From Thelephora terrestris (lineage: Eukaryota; Basidiomycota; Agaricomycetes; Thelephorales; Thelephoraceae), in the NCBI GenBank assembly GCA_015956445.1, contig WIUZ02000011.1, positions 1,141,501-1,205,500 of the forward strand: a DNA stretch of 64,000 nt. Reading direction: 5' to 3'. Shown here in pieces: positions 1-11,377 of this stretch (position 1 is its first letter; each line of letters begins with the position of its first letter). The notes below the pieces were generated by a model that worked only from the letters and a program-made list of their open reading frames with translations, made no database searches and had not been told where the DNA came from. A program made the position numbers and the translations under genes.

Positions 1-419
1 TTAGTGTACACCGCACACCATTGTTCGATAACGTGCTCAATATCTGGAATGGGAAGTTGAGCGAGCGTCCAGTCGTGTCTGGGGTGGAAAATGATGACGT
101 CGCATCCGCCTTGAACGGGTTCCGCCTTCAATAAATGGTGAGGTTCTGGAGGCGCAGCTGGCCCAGGAGAAGGCAACACCGCGGCGAAATCGTTCACAAA
201 AACCATCGTGTGTTCGTAGGCTTCATTTTGGTGGCCACCGGCCCTGGCGTTCCCGGGACAAAGATAACAGTTTGGATCGTACTGTAGGAGATCAGTGGAT
301 TGCGGCTGTTCCGTCTGGCCTTGCCAAGGTCTCTTGTTGCGATGTGGTGAGACGAGGACGTGTTCCCCTGTCAGAGGGTTGTGTCGTCTGTGTGGGTGGA
401 TGGTTGGGTCGAAATCCAT
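1..419 (-). CDS. GAL7: Galactose-1-phosphate uridylyltransferase, N-terminal part (GAL7), runs off the left edge
   Basis: The frame opens at an ATG at 419 and stays open to the window edge, giving 139 residues with no intron. The N-terminus contains HPHRRHNPLTGEHVLVSPHR and then RPWQGQ, the classic GalT opening. CYLCPGN matches the CxxC zinc-site region of the family, followed by VFVNDFAAV. In the Leloir pathway this enzyme moves UMP from UDP-glucose to galactose-1-phosphate in the cytosol. The catalytic His-Pro-His triad should lie just outside the window, so activity cannot be judged here. EFR3 starts divergently at 579, leaving only about 160 bp as shared upstream region. Identification is firm; the full length is unknown. 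Confidence 0.93.
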   Translation of the reverse strand, partial: MDFDPTIHPHRRHNPLTGEHVLVSPHRNKRPWQGQTEQPQSTDLLQYDPNCYLCPGNARAGGHQNEAYEHTMVFVNDFAAVLPSPGPAAPPEPHHLLKAEPVQGGCDVIIFHPRHDWTLAQLPIPDIEHVIEQWCAVYT

Positions 420-578
420 GAAAGGGATGGCCGTGAGATTGGAGGAGATTGGCGGCGGGTTGAACCTACCGCCCCACTGAAGCGCCCATACGCTTTGATG
501 ACCCCCGCCCACTGGTAGTTACAGACCCCCTTCCACTCCGTCAAACTGTCTTTATTCTGCTTTCCGTTCTGCTCGCCC

Positions 579-3500
579 ATGAACCTCCGTCTCACCCCAA
601 ACCACGTCCAATTAATTTCCGCTTGTTATCCGCCTCAACCTTCCACCACGAACCCGGTCCCGAACGCCCAGGAGCTCTCCCGCCTGCTCTATTATGCTTC
701 CAACAAGCCCGGAAAGGTCTCCAAACTCGCCGCAGAGCTCGACAAACGAGTTAAACTCGAAGCAAGAAAGGCACAAGTGGGAAATGTCCGTGCCAGAGCG
801 TACGTCCGGTCACCCCTGACCTATTCGCGCTCATTCATGTGTGGTTCTAGGAGCCTCCTGATCACACTCTCAATCTACAAGTCCTTGGTCAACGAATGTC
901 GAAGAGACATCTCCCAGCTCTCCGCAGCGCTCATCTCCTCTGTGAACATCGCCTTGAACGCACTGTCATCCGATCTCGAGTTAGCGGCCAAGGCTGCGAG
1001 TGTGGTGCGTCCGGCGCGCTAATCCCAGAATGGCAAACCTCGAGCTAACTTTACTTTAAAGTTAACGGCCTGGCTCGCTTACACAGATGGTCATGTTATC
1101 AACGTCGAGCAGACCGTGTCGAAGGAGTACATGTCTATCCTGGACGTGTTCTCTACCATGAGTGCCGTGGAGTCAAAGTCGGCCGATAATGAAGTGCGAA
1201 ACAGGCATGAGTTGGTTGACTCGGTTATATTTGGACCCCTAAGTGACACGTTTCCAGGACACGCCTGATTGGGCTGGCAGTCCTCCATGGAGTGGCCTCC
1301 TCGGAGGTGCTCTTCAACTGCAGAAACTACTTCAAGGACCAAATCACGACCATCGTCACGGCAGTCATGAAAACAATCTTCCAGGTCGACGTCCTAGAAT
1401 TGGATATTCTGTAAGGGCATTAGAGTGGCATACCCGTGAACTTATGTAAACTGACCAAAGATTCAGTGCAACATCCTTGAAGGACCCTTCTGCTTCTGCA
1501 ACATACCTACCCCGACTGCGGCCGGTCAATGAACGGCGGGCGGCCTCAATACATCTGCACACAGATGGCGAAAGTGGTCCCTCCTTATCCGATGTCGCCA
1601 GTTCCGCGCTTTCGATCTTTAGGGCCATGTTAACCCAATCAAACGGTGCACAGATCGGGTTCATCATGCAAGCCGCATTCAACAGTCTCGACCAAACGAA
1701 CAACTGGACGAAGACTGATCACTGTTGCTGGCTGGCGCAGGCTGGGGCGGAGTGGGCGCAGTATCAACACCGTTATGCTGTCCCCAGTCGGCTGATTGAA
1801 CGGTTACTGGAAACACCCGATGCCACTTCACTGCCAATGCACACCGCTCTTACCTCCATGGTCATCACCGTTTTCACTTCCCCAACTCCCCTCGTCAACA
1901 TCTCCACCTCTGATGTCGTTTCCAATCTCATCAACCTCGTACTGCGGAGAACCGCAGTCAATCCGGATGATCCATTACTTCCAGCCCTCGTTGAGAGCAT
2001 CAGCTCACTAGGAATGCACGTATACTATGCAGACCAAATTCAGGACCTCGCTGGAGAACTGATCAGTCGACTCGTTACCATCGAGTCCCGGAAATTCGGA
2101 GTTTCCAACAAGGGACGTACTCAGGCCATCCGAAGTTTACTCGCAGGGCTACTCGGGCTCGTCCAAGCCGCAGATGTGCATTCCGCGAAGCATACGGCAG
2201 AAATCGAGGTTCCGAGAACGCCGGGCATCTCGACAGTCTTGTTGAACCAGAAGGACGAGGCCGAACATGGCCATAAGCGGGTACATCCCTCTCGACGAAC
2301 AAAGATCAGCCCCGAAGTTTGGCAGGACACTCTGACACTGCTCTGTGATGGCGATTATGCTGTTCGCGCGGACTATACGCAGGCTCTGGTATCGTACATC
2401 GAATTCGAGATCCCGAGGAAGGGCGATCACACCGGACCAGATGGGATCAGACGCAGTGGCAGCATTACCGAGGGACCTGCGAAGCAGGCGAAGACCGCGG
2501 CGGCGATCATGTACGGTGATTCAGTGACGAGGTTCCTGAACGCGCTTCATGCATACGTGTATGCCTTGGCCACAACTGCGTCTCTTGGCGCTGGGACAGG
2601 CGCGCAGAATAGCACCTCGCCTTCGCCGACCCCCTCGCATAACGGCCCACTCGCAAAACCCAACATTTTGATTGTGCCTACGAGCGCGGAGATCAACGTG
2701 ATACCTCCAACACCGATGGACTCTTCACATAAATTATCCATCATAGACTATGGGGAGAAGAGCGGAGAGGCAGACGAGAAGAATGACGGAACCGAGAAGC
2801 CGGAAACGAACGGATACGTGAACGAGAAAGCAGAGGAGGGTGGTAAAGACTCACCATCCCACTCCGAGCCCCAGAGTAGGCGTTCTACGATCGCCGGACT
2901 TCGAGGAGGGGGTAGACATATCTCTGGCATGCAACGTCTCTTGGATTGGTTCCCTGCTGGTCCGCGATCCGAAAATCCATCCACCGCGACTCTCTCGGAC
3001 TATGGGCTCATTCTGAATATCCTGGTGGCAGTGCACGAGCACTTACCCGTCAGGGCGTTGTTAACCAGTGTCCCGTTGTTATTGGTGCTGGACGAGACGT
3101 CGAAGGGGTATCGGGAAAGGGAGCCACAGAGGTATAACGCTCTTCAGGAGATGTTAGCGAGGGTGTGGTCGACGCTTGGGAGAGTATGGGATTGCGCGTC
3201 AGTTGTCGAGGCTGCTGAAATGGTACGTCACGCCCTCGTCTTTTCCGAGTAGCCGGCTGAGACATGGCTACCGCCCAGGCTCTAGCGGACTTCCCCTCAC
3301 CGTCAAATTTGCTGAAGCAGGGTAAATCGAAGCCTGGGGTCTTGCTTCCCCCGCAAACTGCGCAGGAGTTCGAGGAGGGCGTAGAGTGTAGGCCCTGTCA
3401 AGGAATTAGCTCCGCAGAGTGGTTGGCTGTTCTTGTTGCTTCGCCGAACGTACAGGAGGTCACAGGGCTGGATTCTTCAACTCTTCAGGCGAGATTGTCG

Positions 3501-4113
3501 AAGAAGTGGACGCCGGAGTCTGCCCTCAAAGATTGTAAGGTCCATAAGCACCGCATACCATCTTATGACTGACAAAGATCTCAAACAGCTATAGAAATGC
3601 AAGCCAGCCCCAACGCTTTCAGAAACAACTCTTCGCTTCGGGTCACCCCCACTTTGATGAACATCGATAACCTCTCCCTCCAAAGTCTCGGAAAGCTCAA
3701 TCGAGGAGTAGGCGTGACCGAACTCCGCGACGCGCTTGAAGGACGGAGTAGCATGTCGAACCCAGCGCTGGTTCCGCGTCCATCCTCAGTAAAAACATTC
3801 GAGCACACCACACCGGAGGGTCATGAGTCCCTCCGTCACTCCGTGAGTGTACGAAGCGCCGGGACGAGGAGAGTCGTTTCAGCGACGACGAGACAAAAGA
3901 AGAAGGTTCCTGGCGCCCCTAGGGACGTCAAGGACGCCTTGGATAGCCTGGGGATTGGGAGTCCGAAAATGAACAAGGGCACGCTGAGGTCCTTGTCGAG
4001 GTCACCTTTGAATAAACCCGAATCCCCGTGCGTTGTGATTTTTCTTCGTTGTGCGACAAACTAATCATTATGGTCCTTTTTCCAGGATACCGGCTTTGCC
4101 CCCGCAACTCTAG
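579..4113 (+). CDS. EFR3: EFR3-like plasma-membrane scaffold for PI4-kinase
   Basis: Eight exons: 579-799, 851-1004, 1062-1204, 1258-1410, 1467-3222, 3279-3534, 3589-4027 and 4086-4113. They join in phase to 1,049 residues. Recognition rests on the N-terminus: NHVQLISACYPP, ELSRLLYYASNKPGK, then ECRRDI, which is the Efr3 helical-repeat start. Efr3 anchors the Stt4 (PI4KIII-alpha) complex at the plasma membrane, where PI4P is made. Acidic and Ser-rich linkers (about residues 620-700) look disordered, and the basic C-terminal half ends in PIPALPPQL. The third intron (1205-1257) only fits the conserved frame with a GC donor (CAG|GCATGA). The last exon is 28 nt and less certain than the rest. The 3' end converges on VPS52. 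Confidence 0.88.
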
Positions 4114-4499
4114 CGGGTGGGACCCCATCTCGGATTAGGATCGTTGTAGTTAACTTCATTCACGGACTTTAAGTTGCCTTCAAGAAGGTGATTGGTTTAT
4201 GATACAGCTTGCGGTAATCTTTCCGCTTCTCTGCAGGCCTTTTCCACTCCATCAAAATTCATAGCGGTTTAATAAGTATTCATTACACATTACATATAGC
4301 AATGGGGAATACGGGGATCACGTTCGTACCGATCGTTCTAGCGTCGACTTTGTTTCGTAGCGTGACTGGTGGAGGCCATCCGCCTTCTGAGTTCCTCTTC
4401 CCTCTCCCGCCAGTATGCGATCTCTGTCTGTGCCTTGGGGTGAGCACTCGGCCGTGGGCCGTTCTATTGTGTGGGCGGTCAGTCAGACGTGTAACACAA
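4114..4499. other. Intergenic, convergent 3' ends of EFR3 and VPS52
   Basis: This 386-bp stretch carries both 3' untranslated regions. No further exon was recognised. I looked here on the minus strand for the missing VPS52 C-terminus and did not find it. Confidence 0.6.
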
Positions 4500-6786
4500 T
4501 CAGCCTTCGGACCATCTCACACTTAAGCCACTGAGGAGCAATCCATAGAACCTTTCTTGTGCTATGCTCCTCGCGGCGAGGTCCTCGATCTTCTCTGTGT
4601 GCTTCAGAATCAATTTGGACAATTCCTGTCGTAGTCGAAGCAAGCTAGAGATGTGTGGACGAGTCAGTCCCGTTCCCTGATTGATCACGTCGGACGTACT
4701 TGGAGAATATCATCGTTTCCTCTTCTTGAACTGTCAATATGACAAAGGCTTCAAATATCGTTACGTATCGGTTGCAGATCTAATGGCAAGGTTAATTGAG
4801 GATCAAGGCTCGAAGGTCAGATTGATACTCGCGGTGGCCACTAAAGCATCAGTTGTGCTTGCGCCCCTGCCAAAAAAACTGCTGACGGACCCAGAGCCAG
4901 ACACGCCATCCGTATACTTCTTGAGTTGATCCACGTGCTCTGACATGGCTTTCTGGAATGCAGGCCACAGCTGCAGCCTCATGGTGAACAGTACCGTCTC
5001 GAGTGGAGCACACCCTCGCCGTTGGGTTTCGTTTACGACATCTTCCGTCATGCGAATCATGGTTAGCAGTGGAATGATGGGGGGAATCGGCTCCATGAAC
5101 GACTTGACAAAGGTCTGATGGACGATTCATTGAGCGGAAAAGGCAGTAGCGTAGCCGGAGCAGGAGTTGTTTCCATGAGAAAACCCGCAATGAGATTTGG
5201 ACAATGGTCACGTAACGACGCACTAACCTGAATATAATCCACTGCAGGGTCCGTAATTTGTTTCCACACGGAAACTAACGCCGCTTGATCCTCCTTGGAG
5301 AGTTGCGATGGCAGACTCGACTGCGGCGACGCGCCTCGCGCTAAAGAATGGACGTGCGCAAGGTTCGGGTTTGTGTCCTGGGTCAGGGGGGTAGCAACAA
5401 GCGAAGTCGAAGTCGTCGCCGAGAGCGTCCCTACTGGTGTTCCCGTCTCATCATCTGGTACTATTGGTGACAGACTTGGCTGTCCGATCAGGGGAGACAT
5501 CGGGGACTCCTTCCGAACAGGGATCAGGTTCACGTCAGGTGAGAAGAAGGTGATGATGAATGTGTATTCTGCAGTTGTGTTGTCCATCAGAACGAGGAGC
5601 GCTGACCGAAGCAGCGACTCCATAGGTGCTTTCTGTTGGACGGCGCGAATCGTTAGGGGGAAAATGATGTCTGACTTGCGCGAGGAAGGGCGCACATGGT
5701 TCTTATCATCGCCCATGTATGCCAGGGCGACCCCAGGTCCATCGATTCGAGCGTACTCCAACCTCGACAAGTCAAAGGGCGGTATTGCCTCTGAAGACAC
5801 GAGACTTTCTGATTTCTCGACCGTCCGTGCCTGAAGAAGCGTGAATTACGATCAGGTGAGGGCACATGAGTTATTCTCCCGGGTTCACCTTTATCCAAGA
5901 AAGACTCCGGGTGTATCGCCTAAACCCTGTTTCATAATACACTCTGGCGGCTGCAATGTAGGACCTTTGAAACTCCAGAGCCACATTCGCGGCGCGGCGC
6001 TGGAGGAATGTGTACAACGGCCGGTACTTCAGAAGTACTGAAGTCTGGATAACTTGCATGTTTGTGGTCATACTCGATTTAATAGGTTTTAGAATTGCCA
6101 TGAAGAAGGCTCGTATTTTGCCCGTAGCCTTGTTGGGCGGAGAGTGAGGGGACGTTCCTATAGGGATCCTTGTGGAGGGACGTACGACGAGTTGCACTTG
6201 GGCCATGAGTTCCACCATATCCTTCGCGGCTTTCACTCGCCCTCTAGCCTGGAGGGTATCCAAGTGTTGTTCCAGCTCTCCAATTGAAGAAATCCATGAG
6301 TCCGAGACGTCGGTGTCCAGAATTGTCGTTATTAGTGATGGTGGAAGGCATATGTCCGCAATCAAGCTCGACAAAGGCCTCTCGATTCTCTATACCAAAG
6401 GCACGGTAAACGACTCGACGTCGGACGGTTTCATGAACGGAATCACCCGACGGCTTTTGAGTTTGCTGTCCACTTGTTTACTCCGGTCCTGCAAATCTGA
6501 TATTTGACCAGACACAGCGCCCAAGTCCCTTTGAAACGTAGACAGGAATGAGTCAAGTGAGTCCAGTAGATTCAGGCCTGTCTAATGAGACTCAATGTCA
6601 GTCTGGTTCGGAGGCGAAACGGGAAAACGGAAACGTTCCTGCACTTGGTCATGGAGATCGACGAAGTCTTTCGCCTTGCTCGAATATGATTCTAAGCGCA
6701 CGTCCGTGAACTTTTGCAATGCCCCGAGACAACAAGCGAAACATACGCTGTGGTGATGAACTCAGCTCTTGCTGTTCGTGAGACAT
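4500..6786 (-). CDS. VPS52: VPS52, GARP tethering complex subunit
   Basis: Eight exons (minus, high to low): 6786-6747, 6691-6635, 6577-6447, 6389-5889, 5830-5228, 5114-4833, 4779-4700 and 4644-4500. They join to 612 residues. The Vps52 signature is strong: VLLKYRPLYTFLQRRAANVA, then RVYYETGFRRY, SLSWIKARTVEK, and late EEETMIFSNLLRLRQELSKL. GARP tethers endosome-derived vesicles at the trans-Golgi. The N-terminal region (QSYSSKAKDFVDLHDQV) is predicted coiled coil. The intron 4832-4780 fits best with a GC donor (ACC|GCGAGT); a GT donor 9 nt upstream would remove three residues. The extreme C-terminus (QERF then YGLLLSGLSVRWSEG) does not resemble the family ending, which is usually several tens of residues longer. 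Either an exon was missed or the end has diverged. Confidence 0.88.
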
Positions 6787-6882
6787 GAAAGGGACGATGG
6801 TGGCTGGGCGCTAGGAGACAGCCCATGTTGGCGTGTGCCACTCATACGGACACGATCAGCGCCTTTCCATGTCTTGTCTTCA

Positions 6883-8777
6883 ATGCCCACTAGCGAACTC
6901 TCGGATGCGCTAAATCCAAATGTCGTCCGACCGAGGAACTACGACGACGTACTAGTTTACCAGGACCGGCAGGCGCACTCCAACTTTCATCACCTGAACC
7001 TCCCTTATGCGCAGCCACCACAACAACCACAATACGAGTACGTCCCCCACAGGAGCGAGCTAGAGCTTGCAGTGGTCGAGCCTGCGCTATCTCAGAGGTA
7101 TCGTTGTATGGCGTTGGCGCATTTGCATTATAGTAACGAATCTACAGTCAACCACCTGCCCCCGTTGATCACACATGGGAGGTCATACGGATCTTGGCAA
7201 ACTTGAGGGAGTTCGAGCAAGCGGAACAGACCAGGAGATCCACCTGGGAGAGGGAGCAGCGGGATATACAAGCCCGGATCCAAGGGGAGTACGAACGGAG
7301 GTTTCGTACCATGCAAGAAGAGATCGATAACCTCAAGGAGCGTATCCGACGCTTTGAATCTGCGACAGCAGCCGTACCTGCAACATCACAAAATACAGTG
7401 TCTGAACCCCCCCGCGAGTTGACCCCCTTCCAGGACCTCTCTCAAGAACATCTCTCCCTCTCCAACCAGGATTCGTCCTTCCCCTTGTTTGTCCAGGGAT
7501 CTTCCATGGAATCTACTTCATATCAGGGCAATGGGGTGTCGGACAGTATTTCCACCACGGATGGTGTCCAGACCCCATGTTCTCGCAAAAGAACTACTTC
7601 TCCGTCTTCCGACGAAGACGAGAGTTCAGAATGCGATGAATTTCCCAGCGCCTCGAGACCAACCAAACGCATCAACGGCCACGATACTCGCTGTTTGACA
7701 GTACAGGTATGAAGTTACACCCCTTGCTGAGATTCGTTACTGATTGTGGGGTTGTTCGAAAGCACGCAATGCGATTGCATCTAAACCGTCTCATGTCTAC
7801 CGGTGAAGACGACCCCCTTCCGGCGAACCACATCGAAGGGGCACCGTTAGCCGACAATGAACCGGTTCGGTTTGTTTGGGGGAGGACAATCAGACAATCT
7901 CAACATAACGCGCGGATGAAGATACGCGTCATAGGCGACCTCATGGAGAACAAGGGGCTTTACAAGCACGTCCCTAATGACGACTTCACGATGGATAATC
8001 TGGATATAGTGTTCGATCAAACGTTTTCGACATTGCGGAGCAGATACAAGGCCCAGAACGACGCTAATGTCGCACAGAAGAGGAAGAAGAAGGATATCAA
8101 TAAGATGATTAAGATTCGGAGGGCTAACCGCAAACGGGCGGTATGTGTTTCGATATTCCCTCATTTTCTGGAGGATGTGCTTACTGCCAAACCAGAAGCT
8201 GGAATTTCGCACCGCCTGTCGCGCAAAAAACGAAACTTATTCTCAGCCGACCTTCGATGGGGCCTTCCAGCTGGAATGCATGTCTTCAGAAGAATCCGAG
8301 GACGGTACCGCTTCTGGGGACCAACCCCAAACAAGGTTGACTGGGCGAGCACCAAAGTCGTCGGTCATCCATGTGCGAGGCCTCGGTTGGCGGAGTTCTC
8401 GACTGGTCCAACTATTTCATATCCTGGACGAAGTCGGACAAAATGACCCCGCTCTTAGTTCAACTCTTCCCCGCGGAGATAAAGGCAAGCACAAGATGAC
8501 GGGAGCAGCGAAGGACACGAACAGAGCTGGGGCCTTCGTCTTTCCTCCAAAAGGAGTTTCCTCCTGGATGATAAGTAGGGGGTGGTTAGGACGTGCGAAC
8601 CTTGTACACAGGGATTTGGGAAATCTGCTGACTGGGTTGATTGTTGATCATCCTGAGTTCGATTTCCGGCTGGTGACGGCTTTACTTGGACACGATAATG
8701 AAACTGAAGAATCGAGGTACCACATGCAACAGTATAATACGTCTAGTAGCCTGCAGTATGCCTTGGCTCGCCCGTAG
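6883..8777 (+). CDS. Unrecognised 577-aa coiled-coil/basic protein
   Basis: Four exons, 6883-7097, 7148-7706, 7763-8140 and 8196-8777, join in phase to 577 residues. I do not recognise the family. The N-terminus is Pro/Gln/Tyr-rich (YAQPPQQPQYEY). Residues about 86-140 form a highly charged helix likely to be a coiled coil (REFEQAEQ, TWEREQRDIQARIQGEYERR). A Ser/acidic stretch follows (SPSSDEDESSECDE). Residues about 355-385 form a very basic patch (QKRKKKDINKMIKIRRANRK) that could be a nuclear localisation or nucleic-acid contact. The C-terminal third (LECMSSEESEDG, GWLGRANLVHRDLGNL) looks folded. The start is the first ATG in frame; an in-frame ATG at 6769 exists but overlaps the VPS52 start. 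It may be an agaricomycete-specific nuclear protein; no function can be assigned. Confidence 0.7.
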
Positions 8778-8952
8778 TTTAATTACTTAATAATATCTTG
8801 ATTTAATAGCCACGGCGGGCGCCAAAGGCTTTAGTAAACAAGGCTAAACAACCACCTTCGGAGATCGGAACGCGTCATCAACCATCTCTCACCTTTCAAC
8901 GCGATTGCGTGGTCCACGTTCCACCAGACAACCCACCACTGTAACTTTTATT

Positions 8953-10056
8953 ATGGACTCGGCAGACATTGGAAGCTTGATGGGTCGGGTTCCTGGGGGT
9001 GGCGCACATGGAGGCGCGGATGTCACCATGCCCGATAAGTGAGTGATTGTTAGCTTCACCTCGAGGGAGGCGCGATCCTAAACTCTTCCTCTTACAGTGG
9101 AGAAGTTGTGCATATATCGTCGCTCGCCCTCCTCAAGGTTCGTATTACCTGTAATTGCCCTTATCCACACTCACGCGGACCGCAGATGTTGAAACATGGC
9201 CGAGCTGGAGTGCCTATGGAAGTCATGGGTCTGATGCTGGGCGAATTCGTGGACGACTACACTGTTCAGGTCATCGATGTCTTTGCGATGCCCCAATCCG
9301 GGACAACTGTTTCCGTCGAATCCGTCGATCACGTTTTCCAAACGAAAATGCTCGAGATGCTGAAGCAGACCGGACGGCCCGAATCCGTGGTCGGGTGGTA
9401 TCATTCTCACCCAGGGTTTGGCTGTTGGTTGTCTAGTGTCGATATCAACACCCAGCAGTCATTTGAATCTCTCACATCCCGTTCCGTCGCCGTTGTGATC
9501 GACCCCATTCAATCAGTCAAGGGGAAAGTCGTCGTTGATGCCTTCAGGCTCATTAACCCGCACACCGTCCTCGCCGGTCAGGAGCCTCGCCAAACGACAT
9601 CGAATATCGGGCATATAAACAAGCCCAGCATCCAAGCCCTGATTCACGGATTGAACAGGCACTACTACTCGATCGCGGTGAACTACAGAAAGACGGAGTT
9701 GGAGCAAGCGATGCTGATGAATTTGCATAAGAGGAATTGGACGGAGGGCTTGAGGTTACGAGATTTCAAGGGACACAAGGGGGGTAATGAAAAAGCGATC
9801 AAGGTCCGTCATGAGAGAACCTCTGTTCGGGGTTGGTTATCTGATGGACTTTTTTGACGGAGATTAGACAATGTTGTCACTGTCGGAAGCATATAACAAG
9901 TCCGTCCAAGAAGAATCAACGCTTTCGGCCGACCAGCTCAAGACCCGACATGTCGGAAAGCAGGACCCGAAACGTCATCTTGAGGAAGCGGTGGAAAAAG
10001 CGATGGGGGATCAAGTAGTCCAAAATCTGGGAACGATGTTGCTCGCGGAACTGTAA
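8953..10056 (+). CDS. RPN11: RPN11, 26S proteasome lid deubiquitinase
   Basis: Four exons, 8953-9038, 9098-9137, 9186-9803 and 9868-10056, give 310 residues, the usual Rpn11 length. It cleaves ubiquitin chains en bloc from substrates at the proteasome. The JAMM metalloprotease motif is intact: [19 protein letters not shown], with zinc ligands at about His115, His117 and Asp128. [14 protein letters not shown]-like and [20 protein letters not shown] segments upstream are standard. The C-terminus ([15 protein letters not shown], ending LGTMLLAEL) is complete. The second exon is only 40 nt. The 3' end converges on RSM18. Confidence 0.97.
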
Positions 10057-10368
10057 TTGTAAACACCATCTTCAATGCAATGCCACAGTTCTGGGTCCGA
10101 GGTGACAACTTGAGCATCTCGCGTGATACGACCCAGTTTATCTGACTGGCTATCTGCGGCGATTCGTATGCGGCGCTCCGTCGCACAGGAAAATGATGGA
10201 ATTACGACCAGGATTGGTTATGGCTAAAGCAGTAAGTACGTGGAAGGAACAGGGGCCTGGTCACTGGGTCAGTATCGTGATGATGACAGGCGAGGCACGG
10301 GAAGCATCCAAAACATACCGAGGCTGTGACAAATCTACACCGTTCAAAAGCGGTCTAGTGTCAGGGCT
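10057..10368. other. Intergenic, convergent RPN11/RSM18
   Basis: About 312 bp between two convergent genes. It probably carries the 3' untranslated regions of both. Nothing else was seen. Confidence 0.5.
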
Positions 10369-11020
10369 CTAGAGCCTGGCTTTCTTCGAATGGAGAGGGA
10401 TTATTCCCATCATCTTGGCCCTCCTGATGGCTTTACTGAGCCGCCGCTGAGATCTCCACGTGAGTTGTGTCTCTGCCCTTCCCATGACACGACCCATATC
10501 GGTTACAAAGTGAGAGAGGAGCGCAGGGTTGAGGGACTCTTGGAGGGGGTCGATGCCAAGCTGGTGGAAGACGTCCTTGCGACGGGATACTTTGGCAGAA
10601 GGACCAAGATAAGGACGCTTGCGGAAGCTGTTTTTCTTTGTTCGGTCTTGCATTGTAAATGTTCTCGGGGTCACAGGCTGTCCGCAAGGAGTAAGTTACT
10701 GCTACACCCTCACCGTGTACACGCTGGCGATGTTCTAACCTTGTGCGCTTGAGGAAATTTTAGCATTCCCTCACTCCATGTCCTCAAGTTCGCTGTGAAC
10801 GATCAGTACTTCGGAAAGGTAGGGACTGGGTGAAGAGTCACGTACAAGGGGAGAATTCCTGGATTTGCTCGGCCTCCTCTTCCAGGCGCGACTGGGTCTC
10901 CTCCACCAGGTCTGCAAGCTCCTGTATGGAATTGGAGGGCGCGGCATTCGACCATGTGGTCGAGAACGCACGAACGGAGCTCACCCTGAACGGCGAGGCG
11001 CGACGGAGGAGGGCGAGCAT
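10369..11020 (-). CDS. RSM18: Mitochondrial small-subunit ribosomal protein bS18m
   Basis: Three exons (minus): 11020-10846, 10792-10740 and 10677-10369, in phase, 178 residues. The C-terminal half is the bS18 domain: DVFHQLGIDPLQ, LTWRSQRRLSKAIRRAKMMG, IIPLHSK. This protein is part of the mitochondrial 37S ribosomal subunit. The N-terminus (MLALLRRASPFRVSSVRAFS) is rich in Arg and Ser with no acidic residues, as expected of a mitochondrial targeting sequence. The 53-nt middle exon encodes NLRTWSEGMLKFPQAHK and was placed by phase alone, so its exact edges are the weakest part. RIM15 starts divergently about 360 bp away. Confidence 0.88.
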
Positions 11021-11377
11021 TAGAGTAGACTGAGAGTAGGCGTGTCGGAGAGGGAATGATACGGATCAAAACAGGTGAGAGCGAGACCTGGCCGGGCCAC
11101 CCAGGGTACCTGTTCAGATGTCCAAAGTTCAGGCCTTCAGATGTTATTGCTCGTCGCTGGGGCGAGTTGGATCTTAGAAGAGGCGGAATAAAACAATAAA
11201 TAAATAAAAAGAAATATCTGAATCAGCCATCATTTCGACTAGTTACTATTCTCGCTCTCACTCACTCCTCCTTCTCCTTCTCCCTCTCCCTCACAGTCAT
11301 GCCCATCTTCCGAATGCTACGTCTCTGATTTTGCTTTTCGTTTCCATCTGCTATCGATTTCATTTGCCGTCTTCGTC
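11021..11377. promoter_or_regulatory. Divergent promoter region RSM18 / RIM15
   Basis: This 357-bp gap separates two divergent start codons. It includes an A/T-rich run (AATAAATAAATAAAAAGAAA, about 11190-11212) and a CT-rich pyrimidine tract (CTCACTCACTCCTCCTTCTC, about 11256-11275) before the RIM15 start. Pyrimidine-rich leaders are common upstream of fungal start codons. No specific factor site can be assigned. Confidence 0.45.

Noticed and set aside
5295-5834. 179-residue plus-strand frame
   Set aside because: It is the antisense shadow of a long VPS52 exon, which has clear family motifs.
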